A DNA stretch of 64,000 nt from GW2011-AR15 sp964512765. Lineage in GTDB: Archaea > Nanobdellota > Nanobdellia > Woesearchaeales > GW2011-AR15. Positions within the stretch are counted from its first letter, which is position 1; every line of letters begins with the position of its first letter. A program made the position numbers and the translations under genes. The DNA is taken from the NCBI GenBank assembly GCA_964512765.1, contig CAZEKF010000001.1, forward strand, positions 84,673 through 148,672, written 5' to 3'. This document shows positions 24,410 through 34,387 of this stretch, piece after piece. The notes under the pieces are model-generated. The model was not told the origin of the DNA. It made no database searches and saw only the letters and a list, made by a program, of their open reading frames with translations.

Positions 24410-26689
24410 TTAGCCGTAATAAACCGGCCTATTTTCTTTCATTTCTTTTCCGCGCGCAGCTTTAAATTGTTTAAGTAAGTCTTTATACGCTTCAGCAACG
24501 TCTTTTGTCACGCTCGGAGAAACTTTTTTCAAAGCATCTTCAAAATGTTTTTTATTGATCTTTTTAGCATCCATGTCTTTTCGTAATGCTAGCATTGCAG
24601 ATTCTCTGCATACTGCTTCAATGTCCGCGCCAACGTAACCATCTGTTTCTTTAGCAAGTTCTTTGATTTTCACATCTTTTGTTATTGGCATGCCTTTTAT
24701 ATGGATTTTAAAGATTTCTTCACGCGCTTTTTCAGTCGGTGCGGGAACTAAAACAATCCTGTCAAACCTACCAGGACGTAATAGTGCAGTGTCTACAATG
24801 TCTGGCCTGTTAGTTGCTGCTAATATCACAATATCGTCAAGTTCTATTAACCCGTCCATTTCTGTCAGTAGCTGGTTAACAACTCTTTCTGTCACATGAC
24901 TATCTGAACCAGCACCTCTTCTTGGAGCTAATGAATCAATTTCATCAAAGAAGATGATCGTTGGACTTGTTTGTCTAGCTTTCTCAAATATTTTTCTGAC
25001 AGCTTTTTCAGATTCACCGACCCATTTACTTAACAGTTCAGGGCCTTTAACTAATATGAAATTAGATTTGCTTTCATTAGCAACAGCTTTCGCTAATAGT
25101 GTTTTACCAGAACCTGGAGGTCCGTATAACAAAATACCTTTTGGAGGTTTAATACCCATCCTTGTAAAGATTTGTGGATGTTTCAATGGCCATTCAACAG
25201 CTTCTACTAATTCTTGCCTTACAGTATCAAGACCGCCAATATCGCCCCATTTTACATTAGGAACTTCAATCAAAACTTCTCGTAACGCACTCGGTCTCAC
25301 GACTTTCAAAGCTTCAATAAAATCTTTTTTAGCTACGATTAATTTTTCAAGAACTTCCGTAGGAATAGGCTGGTCTTCTTCAAGTTTCATGTCAGGATAT
25401 ATACGTCTTAGTAATGTCATTGCAGCTTCTTTTGCTAATGCAGATAAGTCTGCACCAACAAAACCATGCGTTATCTCAGCAAATTGTTTTAAACTAACAC
25501 CTTTTGATAATGGCATGTTCCTTGTATGAATTTTTAAGATGTTCAATCTTCCTTCTACATCAGGAACGCCAATTTCAAGTTCTCGGTCAAATCTACCAGG
25601 CCGTCTTAACGCAGGGTCTAACTCATTTGGAATGTTTGTTGCACCAATCACAACAACTTTCCCTCTACTTTTCAGACCGTCCATTAAAGCAAGCATCTGT
25701 GCAACTACTCTTCTCTCAACTTCTCCTCTGCTTTCTTCTCTTTTTGAAGCAATTGCATCAATTTCATCAATAAAAATTATAGATGGCGCGTTTTTCTCAG
25801 CTTCTTCAAACTTTTTTCTTAGGTTTTCTTCACTTTGACCATAATATTTTGACATAATTTCTGGACCGTTTATTAAAATGAAATTAGCATGTGTTTCATT
25901 AGCAACAGCTTTTGCAAGTAAAGTTTTACCAGTACCTGGAGGACCGTGTAACAGAACACCTTTAGGTGGCTCTATACCAAGAGCTTCAAATATCTCAGGA
26001 TGTTTTAATGGTAATTCAACCATCTCTCTTATTTTGGTAATTTCTTCTTGTAATCCTCCAATATCTTCATACGTAACTTCCAGAACTTTTTCTTCGTCAA
26101 CTTCAGTTGCTTCAGGGTTAAACTTAACTGCAGTTTGTTCAGTTATTAAAACAGCTTGTTTAGGGTCTGTACTAACAACAACAAATTTCAAATCGCCTAA
26201 TCCAAAACCCATTAAACTTTCGTCTAACATGTTAAAGAAATCATCACCAAATGTTGGGTTTGAAGACATTGCAGACCGTCTTCTTTTTGTGCCGCCTAAT
26301 GATACAATATCACCTTTTGTTACAGCTCTTCCTAACAATCCTTGCTTGAAAATTACAGGATTTGCTCTAATAACAATACCTTTTCTTTGAGGTGCAATCA
26401 TGACTTTCTTAGCTTCAATAACATTACCTTTTTTTATTGATACAATTTCGCCAATGCCTGCTTTTGCATTCCTTCTTATAAGACCGTCCATCCTAATAAT
26501 GTTTAATCCAATATCACCAGGATATGCTCTGTCTGTGATTGCAACAGTTTTTCTTTCGCCCTTAATTTCAATTATATCGCCAGGCCTTATACCGAGCTCG
26601 TGCATAAAACTACTATCAATTCTTACAATACCTTTGTTAACATCATCCTGAATTGCTTCTGCAACTTTTAATTTTAATTCTTTGACCAT
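24410..26689 (-). CDS. cdc48: CDC48/VAT-type AAA+ ATPase
   Basis: This 759-residue protein has the CDC48 N-domain (LKVAEAIQDDVNKGIVRID..., SFMHELGIRPGDIIEI) and an N-terminal double-psi barrel. Two AAA modules follow: D1 with GPPGTGKT at residues 249-256, FIDEIDAIASKR and the arginine fingers RRPGRFDRE; D2 with GPPGSGKT, FFDEIDSLAPRRG and LRPGRFDR. The C-terminus VYYG resembles the aromatic tails that contact the proteasome or cofactors. It unfolds proteins, usually for the 20S proteasome. The upstream AT-rich region separates it from the accessory island that starts at 26785. Confidence 0.97.
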   Translation of the reverse strand: MVKELKLKVAEAIQDDVNKGIVRIDSSFMHELGIRPGDIIEIKGERKTVAITDRAYPGDIGLNIIRMDGLIRRNAKAGIGEIVSIKKGNVIEAKKVMIAPQRKGIVIRANPVIFKQGLLGRAVTKGDIVSLGGTKRRRSAMSSNPTFGDDFFNMLDESLMGFGLGDLKFVVVSTDPKQAVLITEQTAVKFNPEATEVDEEKVLEVTYEDIGGLQEEITKIREMVELPLKHPEIFEALGIEPPKGVLLHGPPGTGKTLLAKAVANETHANFILINGPEIMSKYYGQSEENLRKKFEEAEKNAPSIIFIDEIDAIASKREESRGEVERRVVAQMLALMDGLKSRGKVVVIGATNIPNELDPALRRPGRFDRELEIGVPDVEGRLNILKIHTRNMPLSKGVSLKQFAEITHGFVGADLSALAKEAAMTLLRRIYPDMKLEEDQPIPTEVLEKLIVAKKDFIEALKVVRPSALREVLIEVPNVKWGDIGGLDTVRQELVEAVEWPLKHPQIFTRMGIKPPKGILLYGPPGSGKTLLAKAVANESKSNFILVKGPELLSKWVGESEKAVRKIFEKARQTSPTIIFFDEIDSLAPRRGAGSDSHVTERVVNQLLTEMDGLIELDDIVILAATNRPDIVDTALLRPGRFDRIVLVPAPTEKAREEIFKIHIKGMPITKDVKIKELAKETDGYVGADIEAVCRESAMLALRKDMDAKKINKKHFEDALKKVSPSVTKDVAEAYKDLLKQFKAARGKEMKENRPVYYG

Positions 26690-26784
26690 GATTAAATCAC
26701 CTTTAACCTGAGATAAAACTTAAATGATAAATAAAGGTATCGGTGCATAAACTTAAATATAAAATGTTTTTTCCCTATTGAAGA

Positions 26785-28431
26785 ATGACGAAAAAGAAAA
26801 GATTAATGGATGATGCAGATCTTGATCAGTTTGTTAGAGACTGTATTCTTATATGGTATAATCGAACTGATGCACAGCCAATAACCGAAGAACAGTCAAA
26901 AAAAATTTACAGAACAATTGGTGATATGGTTAACGCACACGAATTAGTCGCAGAGGTTTTTGAAGCTACGCAAGACATAATTCCTTTAATTGTTTATGAT
27001 GAAGTACGCGTTTTAAGAAAAGAAATTGATCAGTATGATTCTCTTCTTTATGTTTTACATGGTAATTTTGATTATAGAGATGCACATCTAAGACACGGAG
27101 ATTCTTTGTTGGCTGTTTTAGCACAACACGTAGACTTGGCTACACCATACGAAACATGGAGACAACAACAAAACTTTTCTAAAGTTGATAATGTCACTGA
27201 ACAACCTCAACAAGCACAAGCATTTGAAGTTGAACCAGGAGAAGAACATCACCACGTAGTACAACAATCTGTCCGAGATGAAATTCCGGTAAATGCATCA
27301 GCAAGAGTTGAGGATATGCGTCTTGACGGTCATGCTTTACAAATACCAGGGACAGGAGTAACAGTTGCCACTCAGCTTGACCAACATCAAATTATTGTTT
27401 CAGGAACAGCACCTAATAATTTTGTTATTCATCTACCAGGAGATCTTGGTGATAAATTACAAGACGGGTTACTTATAGTTGATACAATCGATAGGTTTTC
27501 ACCTGAAATACGTCGTTTTGATTTTTTTTCAAGAGCTGAGCGAATTGCAGCTGGGCATGAAAAAGGGATAGCTACAAACTTATATCCGTCAGGACAAGGA
27601 GCTAGTGCAACAATTACTTTTCAACAACCAGCAAACTATTTGTTAGTGCCTTTAGATGGAGATGGTGCATTAACTTGTGAACGAGGGAGATTCAAAGGAT
27701 ATATTGGGACATATAATTTGCGAAGATTTGAAAGAAATTTTAATATTTCTAATTTTCTTTTGGCAAACTTTAATTTTATTGTCAGTAAGTTATCTGATCA
27801 GCCATTATTATTTGGACCTGTTCAAAAAGTGAATGTTAATGGTCAAGGATACGCAATAATTCAAGCATCTAAGGGAACTCAGACAGTTACCATGCCTCCC
27901 CATGATGAACAAGATTTAGAATCGCCTGTTATTGCATACAAAAATGTTTTTTTCAAAGATAAAGGGTTGCCTTATAAAATTGGCATGGAAGTAATTACTG
28001 CAGGAGGGTTAGCATCATTAGCTCTTATTTTTGGTGATAAAGCACCAGAAATAGGTAAAATGATTGGAGGATTTGCTGCAGGGTATTATGCTACATCTGC
28101 AACGGTTGGCAAACGTACTTTTAAAAACACTTTAGTTAGTATTGTTACTGGTGTTGCTTGTGCAGCAACTACACAAATTAATTACGAACCAGTACAAGAA
28201 GTTGTTCAAAATATTGTTGAACCTGTTTATGCGGGATTAGACGGATTATTTCTTGGGAGAATTCTATATGGAACAATATTTAATCCTATTAGGATTAAAA
28301 ACTGGGGAGAAAGAATATTTAGAATGTTATACTTGAGCAAAACCAATAATGCATTGACACAACCAGTAGCCTATACTAAAGAGAAAGTTGGTCATGTTAT
28401 AGAAGGAAGAATTGGTAGAGCTAGGGAATAA
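26785..28431 (+). CDS. Unknown membrane protein, island gene 1
   Basis: I do not recognise this 548-residue protein. Residues 1-130 are helical and acidic. Residues 165-370 are beta-rich and glycine/valine-rich (LDGHALQIPGTGVTVATQL..., GRFKGYIGTYNLRRF). From about residue 395, two to three hydrophobic helices (VITAGGLASLALIF, GGFAAGYYATSATVG, LVSIVTGVACAATT) precede a basic end. It lacks the Arg-rich start and the Ile-Pro end of the effector genes, so it may be machinery for them. A TATA-like ACTTAAATATAAAA lies about 28 bases upstream. It overlaps the convergent phosphatase gene by 11 bases. Confidence 0.6.
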   Translation: MTKKKRLMDDADLDQFVRDCILIWYNRTDAQPITEEQSKKIYRTIGDMVNAHELVAEVFEATQDIIPLIVYDEVRVLRKEIDQYDSLLYVLHGNFDYRDAHLRHGDSLLAVLAQHVDLATPYETWRQQQNFSKVDNVTEQPQQAQAFEVEPGEEHHHVVQQSVRDEIPVNASARVEDMRLDGHALQIPGTGVTVATQLDQHQIIVSGTAPNNFVIHLPGDLGDKLQDGLLIVDTIDRFSPEIRRFDFFSRAERIAAGHEKGIATNLYPSGQGASATITFQQPANYLLVPLDGDGALTCERGRFKGYIGTYNLRRFERNFNISNFLLANFNFIVSKLSDQPLLFGPVQKVNVNGQGYAIIQASKGTQTVTMPPHDEQDLESPVIAYKNVFFKDKGLPYKIGMEVITAGGLASLALIFGDKAPEIGKMIGGFAAGYYATSATVGKRTFKNTLVSIVTGVACAATTQINYEPVQEVVQNIVEPVYAGLDGLFLGRILYGTIFNPIRIKNWGERIFRMLYLSKTNNALTQPVAYTKEKVGHVIEGRIGRARE

Positions 28432-29803
28432 CCTCTTCGTAATAATCTGTTATTTTGAATGAATCAATAATTGTTGTGTTGTTTCCACTCACTTGATGAG
28501 CATTACCTATCAACGCGTTTTCATGCACGTCTATAGTTACAAAGTGATAAATACCGCATTTTGCATATTTTTGTAAAAAATTTATGCTTTGCTCATGATG
28601 ACGTATTCCCCAACTACAGTCTTTTAATGGACCTCCTCCTCCGCCTGTTACAATAGTATGAATGAAGGTATTTGGAAAGATAAAAGTTTGTTCAGCACCG
28701 TTTTCGGGTTTAGTTTTATGCCCATCGTCAGGAACAGCATACCTTTCATATGAATGTAAATGACCTGAAAACACCATTGTTACATCATATTCTCTGAATA
28801 AATCTTCATAAAGATTACTTACTTTGGTAGTTTTACTCTCACCCATAGTAGCTGTATAAAACGGCATGTGCATGTATACAATAATGTTTTCTATACCCTC
28901 CATTGATCGTGCTTGTTGAAGATGATTTTTTACCCAACCAACAGGTGTATTTCTCCAATATTCGTTTCCTTGTTCAAATGAAATAAAATATGTGTTTTTG
29001 TATCTAAAAGCATAGTTTGTTCCGTACTGAAGATCGCTTGGCGAACCAGATTCATGTGTGTTTGAAGGAGGGAACAACTTAAAATTATCTCCAAGTCCAG
29101 GGTTGCTTAGAAGAGAACTAAGAAATGACCTATATTGAAGAATTCCGTCTTGTGCTTGGTCATGGTTTCCGCTTGTTGGGAAGAAAGGTATACCGTTTAG
29201 TTTATTTGTGAAACACTGGTTAAATCTACTGTAAGCACCGCCTGACCATCCCCAGTCCATTAAATCACCAGTATGAATTACTAAATTTGGGTTAGTCTGT
29301 GCTAACAAAGAGGGTAAACTTGATCTTTCAGCACCGCCGCATGAGTTTGTTGCATACTGTGTATCTCCAACAACGCCAAATCTAAACAAAAATTCACCGT
29401 CTAATGATTCTGCGACTAATTTGTCCACAGGATTTCCTACCCACAACTCTAGTTTTTTTGAAGCTTCTGGTGTAGGTGTTGTCATTTGCGTAGATGTCAA
29501 TAAAATTTCTTGCGTTGGTGTCATAACATCTGTCGTTGGTGTATATACTTGAGTAGGATTTAATAGAACTTCTAAAGTAGGTGTTGTTGTAATATCAGAT
29601 GAAACCACAGTGCCTAATGTGAAATCTGTTGAAAAAGCAATTGGGCTTGGAGTGACATAAACTTGTGCTTGGTTCTGTGATACAGATGTTGAAGAAGTTA
29701 CTGTGCCATAGACCCAGCCAACAGTTACAGCACCGCCTAACAGTACAAGAGATCTTACTAAACCATTTTTCTTTTTCCTACGCCTACGTCTTCTTCTTGT
29801 CAT
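28421..29803 (-). CDS. Surface-effector: metallophosphatase
   Basis: The N-terminus MTRRRRRRRKKK is followed by one hydrophobic anchor (LVRSLVLLGGAVTVGWVYG) and a Thr/Pro stalk (STQMTTPTPEAS). From residue 137 comes a calcineurin-like phosphoesterase: GVVGDTQ, HTGDLMDWG, GNHDQ, a HMPFY histidine and FSGHLHSYER, the complete dimetal set. This resembles purple-acid-phosphatase-type enzymes. The protein ends in YYEEVIP. With the N-terminus inside, the catalytic domain is outside. It is the last of four genes (34387 down to 28421) each separated by the same 6-base gap. Confidence 0.85.
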   Translation of the reverse strand: MTRRRRRRRKKKNGLVRSLVLLGGAVTVGWVYGTVTSSTSVSQNQAQVYVTPSPIAFSTDFTLGTVVSSDITTTPTLEVLLNPTQVYTPTTDVMTPTQEILLTSTQMTTPTPEASKKLELWVGNPVDKLVAESLDGEFLFRFGVVGDTQYATNSCGGAERSSLPSLLAQTNPNLVIHTGDLMDWGWSGGAYSRFNQCFTNKLNGIPFFPTSGNHDQAQDGILQYRSFLSSLLSNPGLGDNFKLFPPSNTHESGSPSDLQYGTNYAFRYKNTYFISFEQGNEYWRNTPVGWVKNHLQQARSMEGIENIIVYMHMPFYTATMGESKTTKVSNLYEDLFREYDVTMVFSGHLHSYERYAVPDDGHKTKPENGAEQTFIFPNTFIHTIVTGGGGGPLKDCSWGIRHHEQSINFLQKYAKCGIYHFVTIDVHENALIGNAHQVSGNNTTIIDSFKITDYYEEVIP

Positions 29804-29809
29804 TTTTAT

Positions 29810-31162
29810 TTAAGGTATAGCTTCATCAGGATCATACTCTTCCACATTTGAAGCAACATGAACATCAGATTGTAACCTTGCAACCCAGATTTCGCTGTTT
29901 GATTTTTTCAAAGAATAACTGTGCTGCTGGTCTATCTTACCATATAGTAACCATAGTTCTTGGTTCATTCTATATATTTGATTTGCAGAATAATGTTGGA
30001 AATTACCTTCTCCATTAAGAACCCACTTACCTGTTCTGTTCCAATTAATACCGTCACTGCTATACGTCCATTCTAAATGAACATTACCTTCAGCATGAAC
30101 ACGATCAACGCCTTCTCTAATGTTACGTAATTCTGGTTCATAAATCCAAAGAACACCTAAATATCCATTCTGAACTTGTGTAACTGCCATACCATAGAAA
30201 TGCGTGTCTTTTCCTTCTTTATCAATCTCACTTTGGTTTGGCACAAGCACTAGCTGTGGTTCAGACCAATTAATAAAATCATCAGATACAACTCTAGCAA
30301 CAGTTCTTATTCTTACACCTTCAATATTTTCTTGTCTTTTAACATATCCAACATATTTATTTAACCTGAAATCATAGAAAAAGTTAGCAACATCGCTCCA
30401 ATTTGTATATGGGCCACCTATTTGATTAAAATCAATACCATTTGTAGATTCATATGCCATAAATCCGTTGTCTCGTTTATATACCATTAATTTCATGGTC
30501 TTTGTACCATCATAAACAACAGACGTCATGTTAGAATTTTCAAATAAAATCCGTTCGTTACTCCACTCATTACCATTACCACTTTCTACAACTCTAATGC
30601 TTGACCCAGAACCCGATGCTTTATCCCAATGAGTGAAATAAAGAAAATAGTTGTCACGATTTTCTCCTTTTGGTAAAATTCCACCATACACATACTCGAT
30701 ACCTTCAAACCTGTTTCCTTCTGTAAAAAGTATAGAATTATCTATAACTCTAACACTGTTAATCCAAGAAGCCAAATCAAACTCAAGATTACATAAATAT
30801 TCAGGAGGGCATAAAGATGCTTCTATTGTATTTTCAAGTGTAGGTGTTAAGGTTACAATTGGTGTTGAAGTTAACAACACTTTTGGTGAAGGAGTAAGTA
30901 TAACCGGTTGAGTAGGATCAGACACAATAGTACCATCTGCAAAAGGTTCAGAAAAAGTAGGAATTGTCTGGTTGTTGTCAGAATGTTCTTTTGGATTATA
31001 AGGTAAGATAGCAGCTATTTGGTCAAATATTGGTTCGTTAAAATCAATCTGGCTTATTACATAACCTGTGTATAAAGAAGCTCCTCCTATTAAAGCAACT
31101 GTTCCAATAGTTTTAAGGAAATTTCCTTTTCTTTTCCTTCTTCTACGTCTTCGTCTTGCCAT
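29810..31162 (-). CDS. Surface-effector: beta-propeller glycosidase-like ectodomain
   Basis: It starts MARRRRRRRKRKGN, then a hydrophobic anchor (TIGTVALIGGASLYTGYVI). A segment IDFNEPIFDQIAAILPYNPKE, nearly identical to that of the next gene upstream, and a Thr/Pro stalk follow. Residues 130-420 are beta-strand repeats with Trp/Tyr-rich turns (YFLYFTHWDKASGSGSSIRVV, INWSEPQLVLVP, LEWTYSSDGINWNRTG), typical of five-bladed propeller glycosidases (GH43/GH32/sialidase-like). I cannot assign catalytic residues. The C-terminus is YDPDEAIP. Confidence 0.7.
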   Translation of the reverse strand: MARRRRRRRKRKGNFLKTIGTVALIGGASLYTGYVISQIDFNEPIFDQIAAILPYNPKEHSDNNQTIPTFSEPFADGTIVSDPTQPVILTPSPKVLLTSTPIVTLTPTLENTIEASLCPPEYLCNLEFDLASWINSVRVIDNSILFTEGNRFEGIEYVYGGILPKGENRDNYFLYFTHWDKASGSGSSIRVVESGNGNEWSNERILFENSNMTSVVYDGTKTMKLMVYKRDNGFMAYESTNGIDFNQIGGPYTNWSDVANFFYDFRLNKYVGYVKRQENIEGVRIRTVARVVSDDFINWSEPQLVLVPNQSEIDKEGKDTHFYGMAVTQVQNGYLGVLWIYEPELRNIREGVDRVHAEGNVHLEWTYSSDGINWNRTGKWVLNGEGNFQHYSANQIYRMNQELWLLYGKIDQQHSYSLKKSNSEIWVARLQSDVHVASNVEEYDPDEAIP

Positions 31163-31168
31163 TTTTAT

Positions 31169-32827
31169 TTAAGGTATTATTTCTTCATAAAATTCATTTC
31201 CTTCGAAAATTCTATCTCGAACAACATAATATGCTGCACTACACTCAACAGGTGAGTCTGTAATGCCTTCACCAACACAACCATATTCAGGTGTTTTAAA
31301 TGGAGATTTTACAGCACCTGTTATAGAAGTAGAGAGCATAAAATCCTTAACAGCATTTGCAACAGCTTCATAACACCTAAAACTGTCAAAAGGGAACCCT
31401 TCCACAGCTTGGCAACTCATTAAATTGTTTGTTAACCAAGCAAGTTGGTCAAGACTTGTGTCATAATTAAGTGGTTCCTGAAAATTTAATACATTTATCA
31501 TATATCTAACATGCCACATATGACCTAACTCATGTGCAAAAACTTTTGTGAATATTTCTTGAGACACTGTATCTCTGTTTTTCATTATAATTTCATTATA
31601 GGAAACAACACCAGAGTCTGTTGTATTTTGAAAGCTTGTAACACCAGTGTCTGAACACGTCACAATTAACGGATCATTAAATAATACATAAGGTCCAACT
31701 CTTGTAACGAGTTCTTCTGCCCAAACAGGAATTTCTTGTCTACAGTTGTTAAAAGATACTAAACCAAATTCATATGTAGGGGCTTGTGCAACAACTACAG
31801 TCGGAGTAGGTACAAGAGGTGTGTTAGTCAAAGTAGGGTTGAGAACACCAGTTGGCGTAGCTATCGCAACTTGACCACTACCTTGGTCAGGTTGAGAAAT
31901 ATCTACTTCAACAAACACACCTTTGTAATCAGGATATAAACTGCTAAGGTTTTCTAAACTAGTAGATTGTACACCACCTGCTGCAGTTGAATGAATAACA
32001 GTAACACCGTTATTAGTTGGGATCGCTATTCCAACATGCGAATATTCTCTTATGCCACCTTTATCATGGTTAAGTGTCCATAGATACATTTTACCAATTT
32101 CCATATGATTACCAATATCATCCCATTTATCAGGGTCATAACCTTGGAACTCAGTAAATCCGTCTATTGGTTTAAATATCTGAGAATTTGGATCAATAAT
32201 GTATGCAATGTTAAGTGTCTGGTCCCAACCATATGCTTGCCTTAAAACTTCGTCATCTGCAGGTCGGTCTGTTCTTTGTTGAAATGCGTCGTCAAGTTTG
32301 ATATTAACTCTACTAATTGCTCTGGCAGCTTGTAACTGATACCCTGCACAGTTGAATCCAATAACATTATCAATTGTTGGTGCACCACCTGTCCAATAAA
32401 CAAACGAGCCATTATCATCAATAAAACCAAAGTTCTTGTAAGGCACGCCAATGTACTGACTTGCGTCATTTAAAGCCATTTGTGCAATTTCGTCAACACT
32501 TTTACTCGTCTGTGTAAAAAATAACGTTGGAGTTGGAGTTAACATTAAAGCATCAGGCGTAGGAGTTAATGCTACTGGTTGAGTAGGTCCAGGGATAAGT
32601 GTACCATTCATGAAACTTTCAGGAAAAATAGGAATTGCTTGATTATCATCAGATTGTTCTTTTGGGTTGTAAGGTAAGATAGCAGCTATTTGGTCGAATA
32701 TTGGCTTGTCAAAATCTATCTGACTGATTAGATAACCACTGTATAAAGCTCCACCTATTAGAACCAAGTTTACACCAGTCCTAAGACAACCGCCTCCTCT
32801 CCTTCTTCTACGTCTTCGTCTTGCCAT
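31169..32827 (-). CDS. Surface-effector: NlpC/P60 peptidase plus zincin-like domain
   Basis: An Arg-rich start (MARRRRRRRRGGG), an anchor and a stalk lead to two ectodomains. The first is NlpC/P60-like: YIGVPYKNFGF, FNCAGYQLQ (candidate catalytic Cys), YSHVGIAIP (candidate His) and IHSTAAGGVQ. These enzymes cut peptidoglycan stem peptides. The second, from about residue 370, has HELGHMWHVRYM, an HExxH zinc-protease motif. The protein ends in EFYEEIIP. Its first 110 residues are closely related to those of the 29810 gene, while the catalytic parts are unrelated. Confidence 0.8.
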   Translation of the reverse strand: MARRRRRRRRGGGCLRTGVNLVLIGGALYSGYLISQIDFDKPIFDQIAAILPYNPKEQSDDNQAIPIFPESFMNGTLIPGPTQPVALTPTPDALMLTPTPTLFFTQTSKSVDEIAQMALNDASQYIGVPYKNFGFIDDNGSFVYWTGGAPTIDNVIGFNCAGYQLQAARAISRVNIKLDDAFQQRTDRPADDEVLRQAYGWDQTLNIAYIIDPNSQIFKPIDGFTEFQGYDPDKWDDIGNHMEIGKMYLWTLNHDKGGIREYSHVGIAIPTNNGVTVIHSTAAGGVQSTSLENLSSLYPDYKGVFVEVDISQPDQGSGQVAIATPTGVLNPTLTNTPLVPTPTVVVAQAPTYEFGLVSFNNCRQEIPVWAEELVTRVGPYVLFNDPLIVTCSDTGVTSFQNTTDSGVVSYNEIIMKNRDTVSQEIFTKVFAHELGHMWHVRYMINVLNFQEPLNYDTSLDQLAWLTNNLMSCQAVEGFPFDSFRCYEAVANAVKDFMLSTSITGAVKSPFKTPEYGCVGEGITDSPVECSAAYYVVRDRIFEGNEFYEEIIP

Positions 32828-32833
32828 TTTTAT

Positions 32834-34387
32834 TTAAGGTATTAATTCATCTGGTCCGTCATAATGAACTGTTGCAAAATTTACAACTGACCGACCACTC
32901 CAAGTATATTCGTACAGCCTACCATTAAAATAAATCTGTTGCGATCCTCCAGCGTCCATGTTAATTGCAGAATGTGCACCAATGTTGTCCATTATTTCTG
33001 CAGCATTGCACAAAGTCATTGGTTGAGTTATCATAACAAATAAGGTATTATCATTCACGCCAATCACTGTTCTTCCTCTTGAACCCCATTTAGGAGAATG
33101 ACAATCTTGTTTAATGTCAGGATAAAAATCACCGCCGTAGTTGCTTCTATTAAACAAAGTATTGTTACCAGAAACAGCGTATAATATACCGTCGAAGTTA
33201 CTGTTAATGTGCCTAATTGTTACTCTACCATTTTCATAAACTACTAATGAAGGCTCTCTAGGGTTTCCAGCATGGACATGATTACGATGTACATACGGAC
33301 CTTTAGGAACAGATGAACCAGAGTCCCATTGATCAGCATTAACAGTAAAAATTACATTATGGCTGTTAGCATATCCTTGCGCAGTATTTAACCCACCAGG
33401 TGCAGAAGATCCAACATTAATGTAAGGACTACACAAATCAAATTTAAACAAAGTATAATTGCCATTATTTTTAATTATTATAGGCTCATCCCTTGGTTTA
33501 CAGTTATTTGGTCCTTGTGATTCTTCTGTTGGTCTAGGAGTATGTGTCAATGTAGGGACAGGAGTTGGTGTACTAATTAGATGTTTAATATCTATATTAC
33601 CTAAATCAGGTGAATAACTTTTAACTGCATCTTTTAGATGTTGGTAAGGATAACTGTTATTTGCAAAGCGCAACATTTCTTTTTCAGCTAGATCGTAACT
33701 GTAGTTTTCGAACTCCACCCTATATATACCAACAATCATACCTGCTCTATGCGCACCATGCTGGCAATGAACATATACCGGTTGCATAGCAGGATCTTTA
33801 ATAATTGTCATAATCTCTAGAATATTTTTGTTAAAATCATGATGTGTAGGAGATTCTGCATTCATTGGATATTTATCAATGTAAATCATGCCTCTTTGTT
33901 CAACTAATGATCGTTCATTAGGCATTCCTTGAGACAAATCTATAACTGTTTTAAATCCTTGAGCTTGTAAATAATCAAAAGCAGCAGCAGAGTCTGGTTG
34001 AGCACCTGCAGCTAACACACCAGGATCAATCCATCTTAAATGAGTTACTGGTGAACCTTCAACTAAAGGAGGAATTTCTGCTTTAACAACAATGTCAAGC
34101 GTAGTAGTTGGTTGAGGTGTAGGTGTATGGGTTGGCATCAATGTGGGCAGAGGAGTGTGAGTTAATGTTGCTAAAGTTTCTGGTGTTATGTATGGGTCTG
34201 TTGGTGCGTACAGTACTGTTGCAGTAGTATCTAAGATTTGCTGAGCAGACATGTTATTAACATGAGCAGATGCATGGTCCCTTGTTTTAAAATAAACAAA
34301 TGACGCCGCTGTACCAAGAATAAATAATCCAAGAGGTATAACACAACTATTTCTACGATTCTTTCTTCTACGTCTCCTACGTGCCAT
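32834..34387 (-). CDS. Surface-effector: dual-specificity phosphatase plus phosphodiester glycosidase
   Basis: Two enzymes follow the MARRRRRRK start, the anchor (SCVIPLGLFILGTAASFVYF) and the stalk (THTPLPTLMPTHTPTPQ). Residues 115-270 form a tyrosine/dual-specificity phosphatase with VHCQHGAHRAG (C-x5-R loop) and an upstream Asp region. After a second Pro/Thr linker (TPVPTLTHTPRPTEE), residues 300-515 resemble the NAGPA phosphodiester-glycosidase domain: FTVNADQWDSGS, RGRTVIGVNDNTLFVMI, INMDAGGSQQIYFNGRL. The end is DGPDELIP. This gene starts the four-gene operon. Confidence 0.82.
   Translation of the reverse strand: MARRRRRRKNRRNSCVIPLGLFILGTAASFVYFKTRDHASAHVNNMSAQQILDTTATVLYAPTDPYITPETLATLTHTPLPTLMPTHTPTPQPTTTLDIVVKAEIPPLVEGSPVTHLRWIDPGVLAAGAQPDSAAAFDYLQAQGFKTVIDLSQGMPNERSLVEQRGMIYIDKYPMNAESPTHHDFNKNILEIMTIIKDPAMQPVYVHCQHGAHRAGMIVGIYRVEFENYSYDLAEKEMLRFANNSYPYQHLKDAVKSYSPDLGNIDIKHLISTPTPVPTLTHTPRPTEESQGPNNCKPRDEPIIIKNNGNYTLFKFDLCSPYINVGSSAPGGLNTAQGYANSHNVIFTVNADQWDSGSSVPKGPYVHRNHVHAGNPREPSLVVYENGRVTIRHINSNFDGILYAVSGNNTLFNRSNYGGDFYPDIKQDCHSPKWGSRGRTVIGVNDNTLFVMITQPMTLCNAAEIMDNIGAHSAINMDAGGSQQIYFNGRLYEYTWSGRSVVNFATVHYDGPDELIP

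Noticed and set aside
24954..26390. Long plus-strand ORFs opposite cdc48
   Set aside because: They are antisense shadows of the conserved AAA ATPase; their translations are low-complexity Ser/Leu/Ile-rich with no motif or promoter.
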